A stretch of DNA of 34,427 bases from Methylotenera_A sp040387095 (GCA_040387095.1 JAZKEJ010000015.1:1-34427); one strand, 5' to 3'. Positions 1 through 7,761 are shown, counted from the first letter of the stretch. Translations and numbers: made by a program. Notes: generated from the sequence alone by a model not told the origin.

Positions 1-39
1 CATGCTGGATTAGCATGGCTTTTTTATTGCAAATCGTGA

Positions 40-642
40 TTAAGCTTTCAGGCTACTCACATCATCCACCACCGCCGCAAATAAATCTCTTACAGCGGCC
101 AACGCGCTATCGTGCATGGTTTGTGCTTCAATCACTTTGCCTTGTGCACCGATTAAACTGCGGGTGGCGCAAGCGCTGGCGACTATGGTTGGTTTAAAGC
201 CCAGATTAAAAGCACCGCGCGCGGTGGAATTAATACACATATGCGTCATAAAACCGGCCAGGACGATATCTTCAATGCCTAAAGCTTTTAATTTTGCTTC
301 TAAATCGGTATGCCAAAATGCATTAGGGTAATTTTTAATCACCACTGCTTCACCATTTTTTGGCGCCACTTCTGCTGAGATCGCGCCAATATCCGTAGTC
401 ACATCGTATGGCGTTCCCACACCGGCATCATGCTGAATATGGATAACGGGGATTTTTAAATCGCGCGCCATACTTAACAACTTTTGCGCCTCTAAAATCG
501 CCGGTTCTACATTGGTTAACTGCATCACGCCGCGGCGATAGGTGTTTTGGCAATCCACCATAATCAATGCTGAATCTTTCAAGCTGGCGTGGTTAAAGCC
601 CATGCCCGTTATCTCACGTAAAGTTTGCGATGCTTGCGTCAT
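40..642 (-). CDS. Isochorismatase-family cysteine hydrolase
   Basis: A 200-residue cytosolic hydrolase of the isochorismatase/nicotinamidase superfamily. The sequence shows the family's Asp-Lys-Cys triad: D30 in the strand LIMVDCQNTY, K103 in VIKNYPNAFW, and C136 in GFMTHMCINSTARGA, where MTHMC-x-NSTARGA is the usual nucleophile segment. The length is typical. The start is ATG at 642, with AAGGA placed seven bases upstream. The substrate cannot be told from sequence: relatives act on isochorismate, nicotinamide, N-carbamoyl compounds or other small amides, and no biosynthetic partner is adjacent. The gene stands alone on the minus strand, divergent from sucC across about 120 bp. The family call is firm and the specificity is unknown. 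Confidence 0.9.
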   Translation of the reverse strand: MTQASQTLREITGMGFNHASLKDSALIMVDCQNTYRRGVMQLTNVEPAILEAQKLLSMARDLKIPVIHIQHDAGVGTPYDVTTDIGAISAEVAPKNGEAVVIKNYPNAFWHTDLEAKLKALGIEDIVLAGFMTHMCINSTARGAFNLGFKPTIVASACATRSLIGAQGKVIEAQTMHDSALAAVRDLFAAVVDDVSSLKA

Positions 643-693
643 TTTATTTTCCTTGTGATGATGTATTGATTACCTAGTGTAAGGTCGCTTTTT

Positions 694-732
694 TACTAGC
701 TTATGGCAGGCTTTTGCGCGAAAATACTAGCT
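694..732. repeat. Direct repeat TACTAGCT in the sucC/hydrolase divergent intergenic region
   Basis: TACTAGCT occurs at 694-701 and again at 725-732. The copies are 31 bp apart, about three helical turns, on the same face of the helix. They lie in the 121-bp gap between the divergent hydrolase gene and sucC. The spacing would suit a regulator that binds direct repeats, but the sequence is AT-rich and chance is possible. No convincing -35/-10 pair for sucC could be fixed, and sucC has no clear Shine-Dalgarno sequence. Confidence 0.25.
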
Positions 733-763
733 AAAATTAAATCCTGTAAAAAATCACTTTAAA

Positions 764-1954
764 ATGAATCTACACGAATATCAAGCCAAATCTTTGCTAC
801 AACTTTATGGTTTGCCAACGCCTAATGGCATAGTCGCAAATTCACCAGAATCAGCACTCAATGCAGCCGAAAAAATCGGCTCAAAAGCGTGGGTGGTCAA
901 AGCGCAAATTCACGCCGGCGGCCGTGGTAAAGCAGGTGGCGTTAAGCTGGTTAAAACTTTAGCGGAAGTGGAATCTACAGCATCGGCCTTGTTAGGCAAG
1001 CAATTAATCACCTACCAAAATGCGCCCGACGGCCAAATGGTGAGCCAGGTATTAATCGAAGAAACCTTGCCAATCGCGCGCGAATTGTATTTGTCGATGC
1101 TGGTGGATAGAAGTTTAGAGCGCGTTGTGGTGGTTGCATCATCGGCTGGCGGCATGGATATTGAAGAAATCGCTGCCAATCATCCCGAACAGATTCTGCA
1201 GGAAATTTGCGACCCATTAAACGGTTTGGTGGATTATCAGGCACGCAATTTGGCCTTTAAATTAGCGTTAAGTGGCGAGCAAATCGCTGCGTTTACCAAG
1301 TTATTAAAAGGCTTGTACAAACTATTTAAAGAAAACGACCTGGCTTTATTGGAAATCAACCCGTTAATCGTTACCACGGACGGCAAACTGGTTGCGCTGG
1401 ATTGCAAAATGAGCGTGGATGACAATGCGCTATATCGCCAAAAAAACTTGAGCGCACAACGCGATTGGTCGCAGGAAGATAGCAAAGAAGCGGTCGCGCA
1501 TGCAGCTGGGCTGAATTATATCGCGCTAAATGGCGATATTGGCTGCATGGTGAATGGCGCCGGTTTGGCGATGGCGACCATGGATTTAATCAAATTGCAT
1601 GGCGGCATGCCCGCCAACTTTTTAGATGTGGGCGGTGGCGCATCGGCAGAAACCGTGACAAAAGCGTTTAAAATTATTCTGGCTGATAGCAACGTTAAGG
1701 CGATTTTAGTGAATATTTTCGGCGGCATTATGCGCTGCGATATTATTGCAGAGGGCATTATCACCGCGGTGAAAGAAGTCGGTATGACGATTCCCGTTGT
1801 CGTCCGCTTGGAAGGTACAAACGTTGATTTAGGTAAGCAAATGTTACGTGAAAGTGGTTTAAATATTATTTCAGCAGAAAACTTAACCGATGCTGCAAAA
1901 CAAGCTGTGCTGTCAGTCAAAAATCAAGCAGTTAAAAGTCAGGCGGCAAAATAA
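764..1954 (+). CDS. sucC: Succinyl-CoA ligase (ADP-forming), beta subunit
   Basis: Beta subunit of succinyl-CoA synthetase, which with SucD interconverts succinyl-CoA, ADP and phosphate with succinate, CoA and ATP. The 396 residues match the family (E. coli 388). The N-terminus MNLHEYQAKSLL and the segment QIHAGGRGKAGGVK form the ATP-grasp nucleotide site. DLALLEINPL, GCMVNGAGLAMATMD, PANFLDVGGGA and VNIFGGIMRCDIIAEGI are signature blocks. The last lies in the C-terminal ligase domain that contacts SucD. The stop overlaps the sucD start by one base (TAATG), so the two are translationally coupled. Malate-CoA ligase (MtkA) of serine-cycle methylotrophs is a paralogue, but the blocks read as SucC. 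No sucAB or lpd gene is next to it. Confidence 0.96.
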   Translation: MNLHEYQAKSLLQLYGLPTPNGIVANSPESALNAAEKIGSKAWVVKAQIHAGGRGKAGGVKLVKTLAEVESTASALLGKQLITYQNAPDGQMVSQVLIEETLPIARELYLSMLVDRSLERVVVVASSAGGMDIEEIAANHPEQILQEICDPLNGLVDYQARNLAFKLALSGEQIAAFTKLLKGLYKLFKENDLALLEINPLIVTTDGKLVALDCKMSVDDNALYRQKNLSAQRDWSQEDSKEAVAHAAGLNYIALNGDIGCMVNGAGLAMATMDLIKLHGGMPANFLDVGGGASAETVTKAFKIILADSNVKAILVNIFGGIMRCDIIAEGIITAVKEVGMTIPVVVRLEGTNVDLGKQMLRESGLNIISAENLTDAAKQAVLSVKNQAVKSQAAK

Positions 1955-2838
1955 TGGCGATTTTAGTCAATAAAAATACCAAAGTTTTGTGCCAAGGTTT
2001 TACCGGTAAACAAGGTACATTCCATTCTGAACAAGCAATTGCATATGGCACCAAAATGGTCGGTGGTGTTACGCCAGGCAAAGGCGGTCAATTACATCTT
2101 AAGCTGCCAGTGTTTAATACCATGCGCGAAGCAGTACGCGAAACGCAAGCCAATGCCAGCGTAATTTATGTGCCGCCGCCTTATGCAGCTGATTCGATCT
2201 TAGAAGCGGCAGATGCGGGCATTGAGCTGATTGTATGTATTACCGAAGGCATTCCCGTTTTGGATATGTTAAATGTGAAAGCGGCATTAAAAGCCAATGG
2301 TACAAAATTAATCGGTCCAAACTGTCCTGGTGTGATTACCCCTGACGAATGCAAAATCGGTATCATGCCTGGCAGTATCCATCTGCGCGGAAAAGTTGGC
2401 GTAGTGTCGCGCTCAGGCACGCTGACTTATGAGGCCGTACATCAAACTACCGCGCTGGGTTTAGGTCAAACCACCTGCGTGGGCATTGGTGGTGACCCGA
2501 TTAAAGGCTTAAACTTTATTGAATGCTTAACATTATTTGAAGCTGATCCAGAAACCGAAGCGATTATTATGGTGGGTGAAATTGGTGGCAATGATGAAGA
2601 AGCGGCGGCTGATTTTATCAAATATCATATGAGCAAACCCGTTGCCGCCTATATTGCAGGCTTAACCGCTCCGGCTGGCAAACGGATGGGACATGCAGGC
2701 GCGATCATTTCAGGTGGCAGCGGTCGTGCAGAAGATAAGATTACAGCACTTGAAAATGCAGGCTGTGTGGTGGCGAGCTCTCCTGCTGGCTTGGGTGAAG
2801 CGGTGGTTAAAGCCATGCAGTTAAAAGCCTCTAGTTAA
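1954..2838 (+). CDS. sucD: Succinyl-CoA ligase, alpha subunit
   Basis: Alpha subunit of succinyl-CoA synthetase, 294 residues, normal for the family. The N-terminal CoA-binding Rossmann domain carries QGFTGKQGTFHSEQAI near residue 14. The segment GPNCPGVITP (121-130) precedes the ligase domain, and the phosphorylated histidine is H247 in KRMGHAGAIISGG. The start ATG overlaps the sucC stop by one base, and AGG lies about ten bases upstream inside sucC. It forms an obligate heteromer with SucC in the cytosol. About 34 bases separate it from the next gene, so co-transcription with the ankyrin gene is likely. No odd features are seen. Confidence 0.96.
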   Translation: MAILVNKNTKVLCQGFTGKQGTFHSEQAIAYGTKMVGGVTPGKGGQLHLKLPVFNTMREAVRETQANASVIYVPPPYAADSILEAADAGIELIVCITEGIPVLDMLNVKAALKANGTKLIGPNCPGVITPDECKIGIMPGSIHLRGKVGVVSRSGTLTYEAVHQTTALGLGQTTCVGIGGDPIKGLNFIECLTLFEADPETEAIIMVGEIGGNDEEAAADFIKYHMSKPVAAYIAGLTAPAGKRMGHAGAIISGGSGRAEDKITALENAGCVVASSPAGLGEAVVKAMQLKASS

Positions 2839-2872
2839 ACAAGTCACTTAAAATAGAAAAGGTTATCAACTC

Positions 2873-3829
2873 TTGAAAATGGTTAAGCTGAAATCAGCAA
2901 CTTTCATTGTTTTTTTATGGTTAAGTATCGCAACATCGCTGAGCTTTGCGGAAGATGTGCCTTATTTGTTAACCGCTTCATCCAAAGGTGATGTAGTAAC
3001 CGTAAAAGCACTATTAGAGAGTGGCGCAAACGCAAATACCAAAGATGAAAATGATATTACCGCGCTGATGTATGCCGCGCGCAAAGATAATGCGGATGTA
3101 GTAACAGCCTTAATGAATAAAGGCGCTGCGATAGATGCCAAAGATAAAGGCGGCTGGACTGCGCTGATGTTTGCCGCCAAGAAAAATCATGTTGCCACGG
3201 TAAAAGTGCTGCTTGAAAAAGGTGCTGACCCAAAAATCCGTGATGAAAGCGGCTGGAGTGCGTTTGGCATGGCGGCCACTTCGGGCTATTCTGAAGTGGT
3301 TAACCTGATGATTCAACATGGCGTAGACCCTAATGCTAAAGCTGATGATGGGAAATCTGCGCTGATGTATGCAGCCAAAAGTGGCGATGTTCCAACCATC
3401 CAATCATTGATGTCAAAAGGTGCAAAACCGAATGCAGGTGACCGATTGGGCGTGACGCCGTTGATGTATGCTGCCCGTGAAGGCCATGCGCCAGCGGTTG
3501 CTTTTATGCTGGATAAAGGCGCAAAAGCAGATGTACAAGATGAATCGCACTGGACGGCGTTGACTTGGGCAATTAAGAAATCGCAATTTGAAACGGCTAA
3601 AGTGTTAATTGAAAAAGGTGCCGATGTAAATCACAAAGATTCTGAAGGCACCTCATTATTACAATTAGCGGTTGATGCTGGTTCTGCAGAGCTGGTGAAG
3701 CTATTACTTGCGCACAATGCCAACATAAAAGTGCGCGATAAATATGGCTTAACCGCTTACGTTTACGCACTTAAAAAAGGCGATAGCGAAATCGTTAAGC
3801 TGATCAAAGATGCCGGTGGAAAGTACTAA
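2873..3829 (+). CDS. Exported ankyrin-repeat protein
   Basis: A 318-residue protein with an N-terminal signal peptide (positive MKMVKLK, then a hydrophobic run ending near SLSFA-E, residue 27) and nine consecutive ankyrin repeats of about 33 residues from residue 30 to the C-terminus. Repeats carry the usual G-x-TALMYAA and VxxLLxKGA cores. The product is therefore probably a periplasmic protein-binding scaffold built almost only of ankyrin repeats. A TTG start at 2873 is best spaced from AAAAGG at 2857-2862; an ATG two codons later (2879) is the alternative and gives the same signal peptide. It lies between sucD and nadE, 18 bases before nadE. The binding partner is unknown. Confidence 0.85.
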   Translation: MKMVKLKSATFIVFLWLSIATSLSFAEDVPYLLTASSKGDVVTVKALLESGANANTKDENDITALMYAARKDNADVVTALMNKGAAIDAKDKGGWTALMFAAKKNHVATVKVLLEKGADPKIRDESGWSAFGMAATSGYSEVVNLMIQHGVDPNAKADDGKSALMYAAKSGDVPTIQSLMSKGAKPNAGDRLGVTPLMYAAREGHAPAVAFMLDKGAKADVQDESHWTALTWAIKKSQFETAKVLIEKGADVNHKDSEGTSLLQLAVDAGSAELVKLLLAHNANIKVRDKYGLTAYVYALKKGDSEIVKLIKDAGGKY

Positions 3830-3847
3830 CGTGCTCAAATCCATCCA

Positions 3848-5452
3848 ATGAAAATCGCTTTAGCGCAAATTAACTGCATGGTTGGCGATATTGCTGGCAA
3901 TGCCGACAAAATTCTAGATTATGCACATCGCGCCTGTAAAGCAGGTGCTAGCTTAATCGTAACGCCCGAGCTGGCTTTGTCTGGTTACCCGCCAGAAGAT
4001 CTATTGTTTAGAGATGATTTCAATGCCGCTTGCGAGCGCACGCTGCAAAAAATCGCTCACTCTCTACCCAACATCACCTTATTAATTGGTCATCCACATC
4101 AAGAACATGGTCAGATGTTTAATGCTGCTTCTGTGGTTGAAAATGGCAAAATTACTGCTACCTATCATAAACAATGTTTACCTAATCACAGCGTATTTGA
4201 TGAAGAGCGTTATTTCAAAGCCGGCAGTAAGCCATTAGTTTTTGAACATTTGGGCAGCAAGATTGGTGTGATGATTTGTGCAGACGGCTGGGAATCTAAC
4301 CCTGCAATTAGCGCCAAGTTAATAGGTGCAGAAATAATCTTGTCATTAAATGCCTCGCCTTATCATATGGATAAACTTATAACGCGCCATGAAGTGCTGG
4401 CAGAGCGTGTCAATGAAACAGGTTTGAGCATCGTATATGTTAACTTGGTGGGCGGTCAGGATGAGTTAGTGTTCGATGGCGGTTCGTTTGTGCTGGATAA
4501 CACAGGAAAAGTGACGCAACAATTACCTAACTTTGTTGAAAGCTTAAGTTTTGTAGAGTTTGTGCATCATCAGCCACAGCCGAACAGCATTAGCCCCGCA
4601 CTAAGCCTTGAAGCGACGGTATACCATGCGCTTAAATTAGGCCTACAAGATTATGTGAATAAAAATGGCTTCCCAAGCGTTGTGCTAGGCTTGTCTGGCG
4701 GTATTGATTCTGCATTAACATTAGCAATCGCAGTAGATGCGCTGGGCGCTGAGCGGGTGAAAGTCATCATGATGTCATCTGAATTTACCGCCAGCATGAG
4801 CGTTGATGATGCCATTGAAATGGCGAATCTAGTCGGCGTAAAATACAGCCAAATACCCATTGAAGATTTATTTAACTTGTTTTGCGATACGCTTGCGCCA
4901 GAATTTGGCGATTTACCATTTGATACCGCAGAAGAAAACCTGCAAGCACGTATTCGCGGCATGTTGCTAATGGCTTTAAGTAACAAGTTTGGCAGTATTG
5001 TGCTGACTACTGGTAATAAATCTGAAATGGCGGTGGGTTACAGTACACTCTATGGTGACATGGCCGGTGGTTTTTCATTGCTGAAAGACGTACCAAAAAC
5101 GCTGGTATATAAGCTAGCAGAATACCGCAACAGCATTTCACAAGTCATTCCAACGCGTATTATTACCCGCGCGCCAAGTGCAGAGCTACGTGCCAACCAG
5201 ACTGATCAGGACAGCTTGCCGCCTTACGAAATTCTAGATGCGATTATGCAGGCTTATGTGGAAGATGATTTAAGTCGCCACACAATTATGCAACTGGGGT
5301 TCAGCGAAAAAGACGTGCTGAAAGTGACCAACTTAATTGACCGCAACGAATACAAACGCCGCCAGGCGCCAGTTGGCGTTAGAATTACACAGCGTGGGTT
5401 TGGAAAAGACAGGCGCTACCCGATTACCGCCAAATTAAAATTTGATGCTTGA
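3848..5452 (+). CDS. nadE: Glutamine-dependent NAD+ synthetase
   Basis: Final step of NAD synthesis: amidates nicotinic acid adenine dinucleotide using ATP and ammonia from glutamine. The protein has 534 residues and two domains. An N-terminal nitrilase-fold amidase (about 1-245) carries the Glu-Lys-Cys triad E41 (TPELALSGYPPEDL), K108 (YHKQCLPNHSVFDEER) and C144 (VMICADGWE). A C-terminal synthetase domain has the PP-loop SGGIDS at 283-288 and the conserved ELRANQTDQDSLPPYEILD near the end. The glutaminase segment reads CADGWE where CEDxWE is frequent, a mild variant. No clear Shine-Dalgarno sequence precedes the ATG. It lies upstream of glnB, a pairing seen in other betaproteobacteria. Confidence 0.96.
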   Translation: MKIALAQINCMVGDIAGNADKILDYAHRACKAGASLIVTPELALSGYPPEDLLFRDDFNAACERTLQKIAHSLPNITLLIGHPHQEHGQMFNAASVVENGKITATYHKQCLPNHSVFDEERYFKAGSKPLVFEHLGSKIGVMICADGWESNPAISAKLIGAEIILSLNASPYHMDKLITRHEVLAERVNETGLSIVYVNLVGGQDELVFDGGSFVLDNTGKVTQQLPNFVESLSFVEFVHHQPQPNSISPALSLEATVYHALKLGLQDYVNKNGFPSVVLGLSGGIDSALTLAIAVDALGAERVKVIMMSSEFTASMSVDDAIEMANLVGVKYSQIPIEDLFNLFCDTLAPEFGDLPFDTAEENLQARIRGMLLMALSNKFGSIVLTTGNKSEMAVGYSTLYGDMAGGFSLLKDVPKTLVYKLAEYRNSISQVIPTRIITRAPSAELRANQTDQDSLPPYEILDAIMQAYVEDDLSRHTIMQLGFSEKDVLKVTNLIDRNEYKRRQAPVGVRITQRGFGKDRRYPITAKLKFDA

Positions 5453-5460
5453 TTAAATGT

Positions 5461-5494
5461 ATTCAATTGAATCAAAATCCAGATAAAATATCTG
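5461..5494. promoter_or_regulatory. Two dyads in the glnB upstream region
   Basis: The 109-bp gap before glnB holds a perfect 12-bp palindrome ATTCAATTGAAT at 5461-5472. Eight bases later there is a second dyad, CAGATA-AAA-TATCTG, at 5480-5494, which abuts a TATAAA at 5495-5500. This layout looks like an operator overlapping a promoter, but no regulator is identified and no good -35 pairs with the TATAAA. No sigma-54 type GG/GC promoter was recognised. Confidence 0.4.
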
Positions 5495-5561
5495 TATAAA
5501 TGACAACGATTATTTGTTAAACCATTACTAGCCAGAACCAAAACAACTTGAGGGAGCGAAC

Positions 5562-5900
5562 ATGAAAAAAATTGAAGCAGTCATTAAACCGTTTAAGCTA
5601 GATGAAGTGCGTGAATCACTTTCTGAAATTGGTGTAAATGGTTTAACAGTGACAGAAGTAAAGGGTTTTGGCCGCCAAAAAGGTCATACCGAGTTGTATC
5701 GCGGGGCAGAATATGTAGTGGATTTTTTACCCAAAATTAAAATTGAGCTAGTGGTGACAGATGAAATGGTCGATGCAGCGGTGGAAGCGATTATCAAATC
5801 TGCCCATACAGGCAAAATTGGTGACGGCAAGATTTTTGTCAGCGCTGTTGAACAAGTGATTCGGATTCGTACAGGTGAAACAGGCGAATCTGCGGTTTAA
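5562..5900 (+). CDS. glnB: Nitrogen regulatory protein P-II
   Basis: Trimeric PII signalling protein that senses 2-oxoglutarate and ATP/ADP and controls nitrogen metabolism, typically through NtrB, GlnE and ammonium transporters. The 112 residues match E. coli GlnB closely. The T-loop carries the uridylylation site Y51 within ELYRGAEYVVDF. The signatures KGFGRQKGHTELYRG and GKIGDGKIFV are intact, and the C-terminal RIRTGE is present. The start ATG has a strong GAGGGAG nearby. No amtB follows, which favours glnB over glnK. It is preceded by two dyad sequences and followed by a weak hairpin, so it is probably transcribed at least partly on its own. Confidence 0.96.
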   Translation: MKKIEAVIKPFKLDEVRESLSEIGVNGLTVTEVKGFGRQKGHTELYRGAEYVVDFLPKIKIELVVTDEMVDAAVEAIIKSAHTGKIGDGKIFVSAVEQVIRIRTGETGESAV

Positions 5901-5943
5901 TCATAAATATACGATTTATCCCAAACAAACAAAAAATTCAATT

Positions 5944-5964
5944 CTTAACCAATTTTTGGTTGAG
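5944..5964 (+). terminator. Weak hairpin after glnB
   Basis: CTTAACCAA (5944-5952) pairs with TTGGTTGAG (5956-5964) across a three-base loop, with one G-U pair, and is followed by only a short T run. It sits 44 bases after the glnB stop and just before the ribosome binding site of the next gene. It could attenuate glnB transcripts, though the thin T-tract makes efficient termination doubtful. Confidence 0.35.
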
Positions 5965-5989
5965 TTTACTTATTCACCGGGGTAGCTGA

Positions 5990-6400
5990 ATTAATAAAAA
6001 TTTTATAAAAAACGGCCTAATTGCCGCAGCAACGATGAATATCGCAGGTGTGATTATATTTTCACGTGCATTCACGAATAGCGCTATTGACAATGCAGAC
6101 CCACTAGTAATGTCGAACTTCGGGCTTGTCATCATTGTGATATGGGGCTTGGCATATTTAAGTGCTACAACCATCACATCAAATATTAAATGGCTGATTG
6201 GTGTGTTCGCTTTAGAAAAACTTGTTTATATCTTGGTTTGGATAATGTGGCTTTCAGAAAACAGTGTTGCCCAACTTTATTCCAAAGATTTTTTTGCAGG
6301 TGTTTTTTATAGTATTTATGGCATAAACGATTTAGTATTTATGTTGTTTTTTGTGCGTGTTTTTTTATTTCTTCATATTAGTCGACATAGGGCACAATAG
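5990..6400 (+). CDS. Small integral membrane protein, probable ATT start
   Basis: I cannot name a characterised homologue. The protein has about four hydrophobic segments, consistent with a four-helix inner-membrane protein. The first canonical start is ATG at 6035, giving 121 residues, but that start has no ribosome binding site and begins inside the first hydrophobic helix. The open frame runs back to a stop at 5987-5989. Codons from ATT at 5990 add I/M-NKNFIKNGLIAAAT, a basic leader completing the helix, and GGGG at 5979-5982 lies seven bases before that ATT. I therefore place the start at 5990, giving 136 residues. It ends 14 bases before the next small membrane protein gene. Confidence 0.6.
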   Translation: MNKNFIKNGLIAAATMNIAGVIIFSRAFTNSAIDNADPLVMSNFGLVIIVIWGLAYLSATTITSNIKWLIGVFALEKLVYILVWIMWLSENSVAQLYSKDFFAGVFYSIYGINDLVFMLFFVRVFLFLHISRHRAQ

Positions 6401-6414
6401 CCGTTGGCGCAACA

Positions 6415-6762
6415 ATGTCTGTCATCGTCAAAACAGTCATCCTACTCACCATTTCAAATGTGTTTATGACGTTTGCATGGTATGCACACTTAAAAGAACT
6501 CAACAACAAACCTTGGATTATTGCCGCTTTAATTAGTTGGGGCATTGCGCTGGTGGAATATTTATTTCAAGTTCCAGCAAATCGTATTGGCTTTACGGTA
6601 ATGTCATTGGCACAACTTAAAATACTGCAGGAAGTAATTACGTTAAGTGTATTTGTACCATTTGCGGTTTTTTATATGCATCAACCACTTAAGCTGGATT
6701 TTTTATGGGCGGGATTATGTTTATTAGGCGCGGTGTATTTTATGTTTCGCACATATAGTTAA
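6415..6762 (+). CDS. DUF486/DMT-family small membrane protein
   Basis: A 115-residue protein with four predicted membrane helices. It resembles the DUF486 family, small relatives of the drug/metabolite transporter superfamily. The block FAWYAHLKELNN near residue 20, followed by EYLFQVPANRIG and LAQLKILQEVITL, is typical of that family. Function is unknown; paired small DMT proteins can form antiparallel dimers, but that is only inference here. It follows the previous small membrane protein by 14 bases and lacks a clear Shine-Dalgarno sequence, so coupling to the upstream gene is likely. Its stop is only nine bases from the convergent kdsB stop. Confidence 0.85.
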   Translation: MSVIVKTVILLTISNVFMTFAWYAHLKELNNKPWIIAALISWGIALVEYLFQVPANRIGFTVMSLAQLKILQEVITLSVFVPFAVFYMHQPLKLDFLWAGLCLLGAVYFMFRTYS

Positions 6763-6771
6763 TCAACCTGC

Positions 6772-7512
6772 TTAAACTAAATATAAACTGCGCACGTAAT
6801 CTAAATCTTCTTGCGTATCCACACCGCTCGCGGGCGCGTTTTTAGTAATCGTCACGCCGATTTTATAACCGTGATGCAATACTCTTAACTGTTCTAAACT
6901 CTCAATTTTTTCTAGTTCGATACTGGTTAACTGCGCGTATTGCTTTAAAAATCCTACACGATAGGCGTAGATTCCGATGTGGCGATGCGCTTGAATGTTG
7001 TTCTTATAAACCTCATCCCGCGGGTAAGGAATTGGGGCACGGCTAAAATACAGCGCATTGCCGTTTGCATCAATGACTACTTTAACAATATTGGGGTTTA
7101 GTAACGTCGCTTCATCGTAGATGGGATGGCAGGCAGTTGCCATCACGGCATCCGGGCTATTGGCTAAATGTTGCGCAACTTCTTGAATTAACTTTGGGTC
7201 AATCAGCGGCTCATCGCCTTGCACATTGACCACGATTTCGTCATCGGCCCAATTCAGTTTGTCAGCGACTTCTGCAATTCTATCCGTACCTGACGCATGA
7301 TCGATACGCGTCATCACCGCTTTAATATTGTATTGCGCGGCGATGTGGCTGATTTTTTCAAAGTCGGTGGCAATCACTATTTCACTGGCGCCGCTTTTTG
7401 CTGCTTGCTCCGCCACGCGAATCACCATTGGCTTGCCAGCAATATCTAATAATGGCTTTCCTGGCAAGCGCATGCTGGCATAGCGGGCAGGAATCACTAT
7501 TTTAAAAGTCAC
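6772..7512 (-). CDS. kdsB: 3-deoxy-manno-octulosonate cytidylyltransferase
   Basis: Activates Kdo as CMP-Kdo for attachment to lipid A in the cytosol. The 246 residues match the family. The nucleotide-binding start VIPARYASMRLPGKPLLDI is classic, and NVQGDEPLID (near residue 95), ATACHPI and YFSRAPIPYPRD complete the signature, as does RHIGIYAYRVGFL. The start is GTG at 7512, with AGGA about seven bases before it. It is the last gene of the minus-strand envelope block, 30 bases after the Trm112-like gene, and is convergent with the DUF486 gene. Confidence 0.96.
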   Translation of the reverse strand: MTFKIVIPARYASMRLPGKPLLDIAGKPMVIRVAEQAAKSGASEIVIATDFEKISHIAAQYNIKAVMTRIDHASGTDRIAEVADKLNWADDEIVVNVQGDEPLIDPKLIQEVAQHLANSPDAVMATACHPIYDEATLLNPNIVKVVIDANGNALYFSRAPIPYPRDEVYKNNIQAHRHIGIYAYRVGFLKQYAQLTSIELEKIESLEQLRVLHHGYKIGVTITKNAPASGVDTQEDLDYVRSLYLV

Positions 7513-7542
7513 TCAAAATCCTATTAATTTTATCAGTTTGAT

Positions 7543-7761
7543 TTATTGAGCAACTTTTTCGTTGCCGATCTTTTCATCAGGACCAATTTTCTCATCAGGA
7601 CTTAGTTTTCGCGCTTCTTCCTCTAGCATCACAGGAATGCCATCGCGGATCGGGTAAGCTAATCGTGCCGATTTAGAAATAAGCTCATTATTTTTTTTAT
7701 CAAAAATCAATGGCCCTTTGGTCACTGGGCACACTAAGATATTCAGTAATTTAGAGTCCAT
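7543..7761 (-). CDS. Trm112-family small protein (YcaR-like)
   Basis: A 72-residue Trm112-like protein; in E. coli the homologue YcaR also sits between lpxK and kdsB. The core MDSKLLNILVCPVTKGPL, LISKSARLAYPIRDGIPVML is diagnostic. As in many proteobacterial members only one of the zinc cysteines (CP) remains, so zinc binding is doubtful. The ATG at 7761 is chosen over an in-frame GTG at 7779 because AAAAAAGG is seven bases ahead of it and homologues begin at this point. The C-terminus is unusual: an acidic-lysine unit PDEKIG is duplicated in tandem. Function in bacteria is unknown, though Trm112 proteins elsewhere are activating partners of methyltransferases. Confidence 0.88.
   Translation of the reverse strand: MDSKLLNILVCPVTKGPLIFDKKNNELISKSARLAYPIRDGIPVMLEEEARKLSPDEKIGPDEKIGNEKVAQ

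Noticed and set aside
1516..1920. Minus-strand open frame of 134 codons inside sucC
   Set aside because: It is antisense to a strongly conserved gene, has no recognisable protein features and no ribosome binding site. The same holds for other long shadow frames, such as 18799-19467 (-), 12679-13110 (+), 21762-22256 (-), 23306-23698 (-) and 24280-24780 (-).
764..2838. Malate-CoA ligase (mtkAB) instead of sucCD
   Set aside because: The family is paralogous and methylotrophs may carry it, but the N-terminus, VNIFGGIMRCDIIAEG block and lack of serine-cycle genes nearby read as succinyl-CoA ligase. A phylogeny would settle it.
6756..6779. Shared terminator at the DUF486-kdsB convergent junction
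   Set aside because: TAGTT/AACTA can pair over a 14-base loop across the two stop codons, but five AT-rich pairs are too weak to call a terminator.
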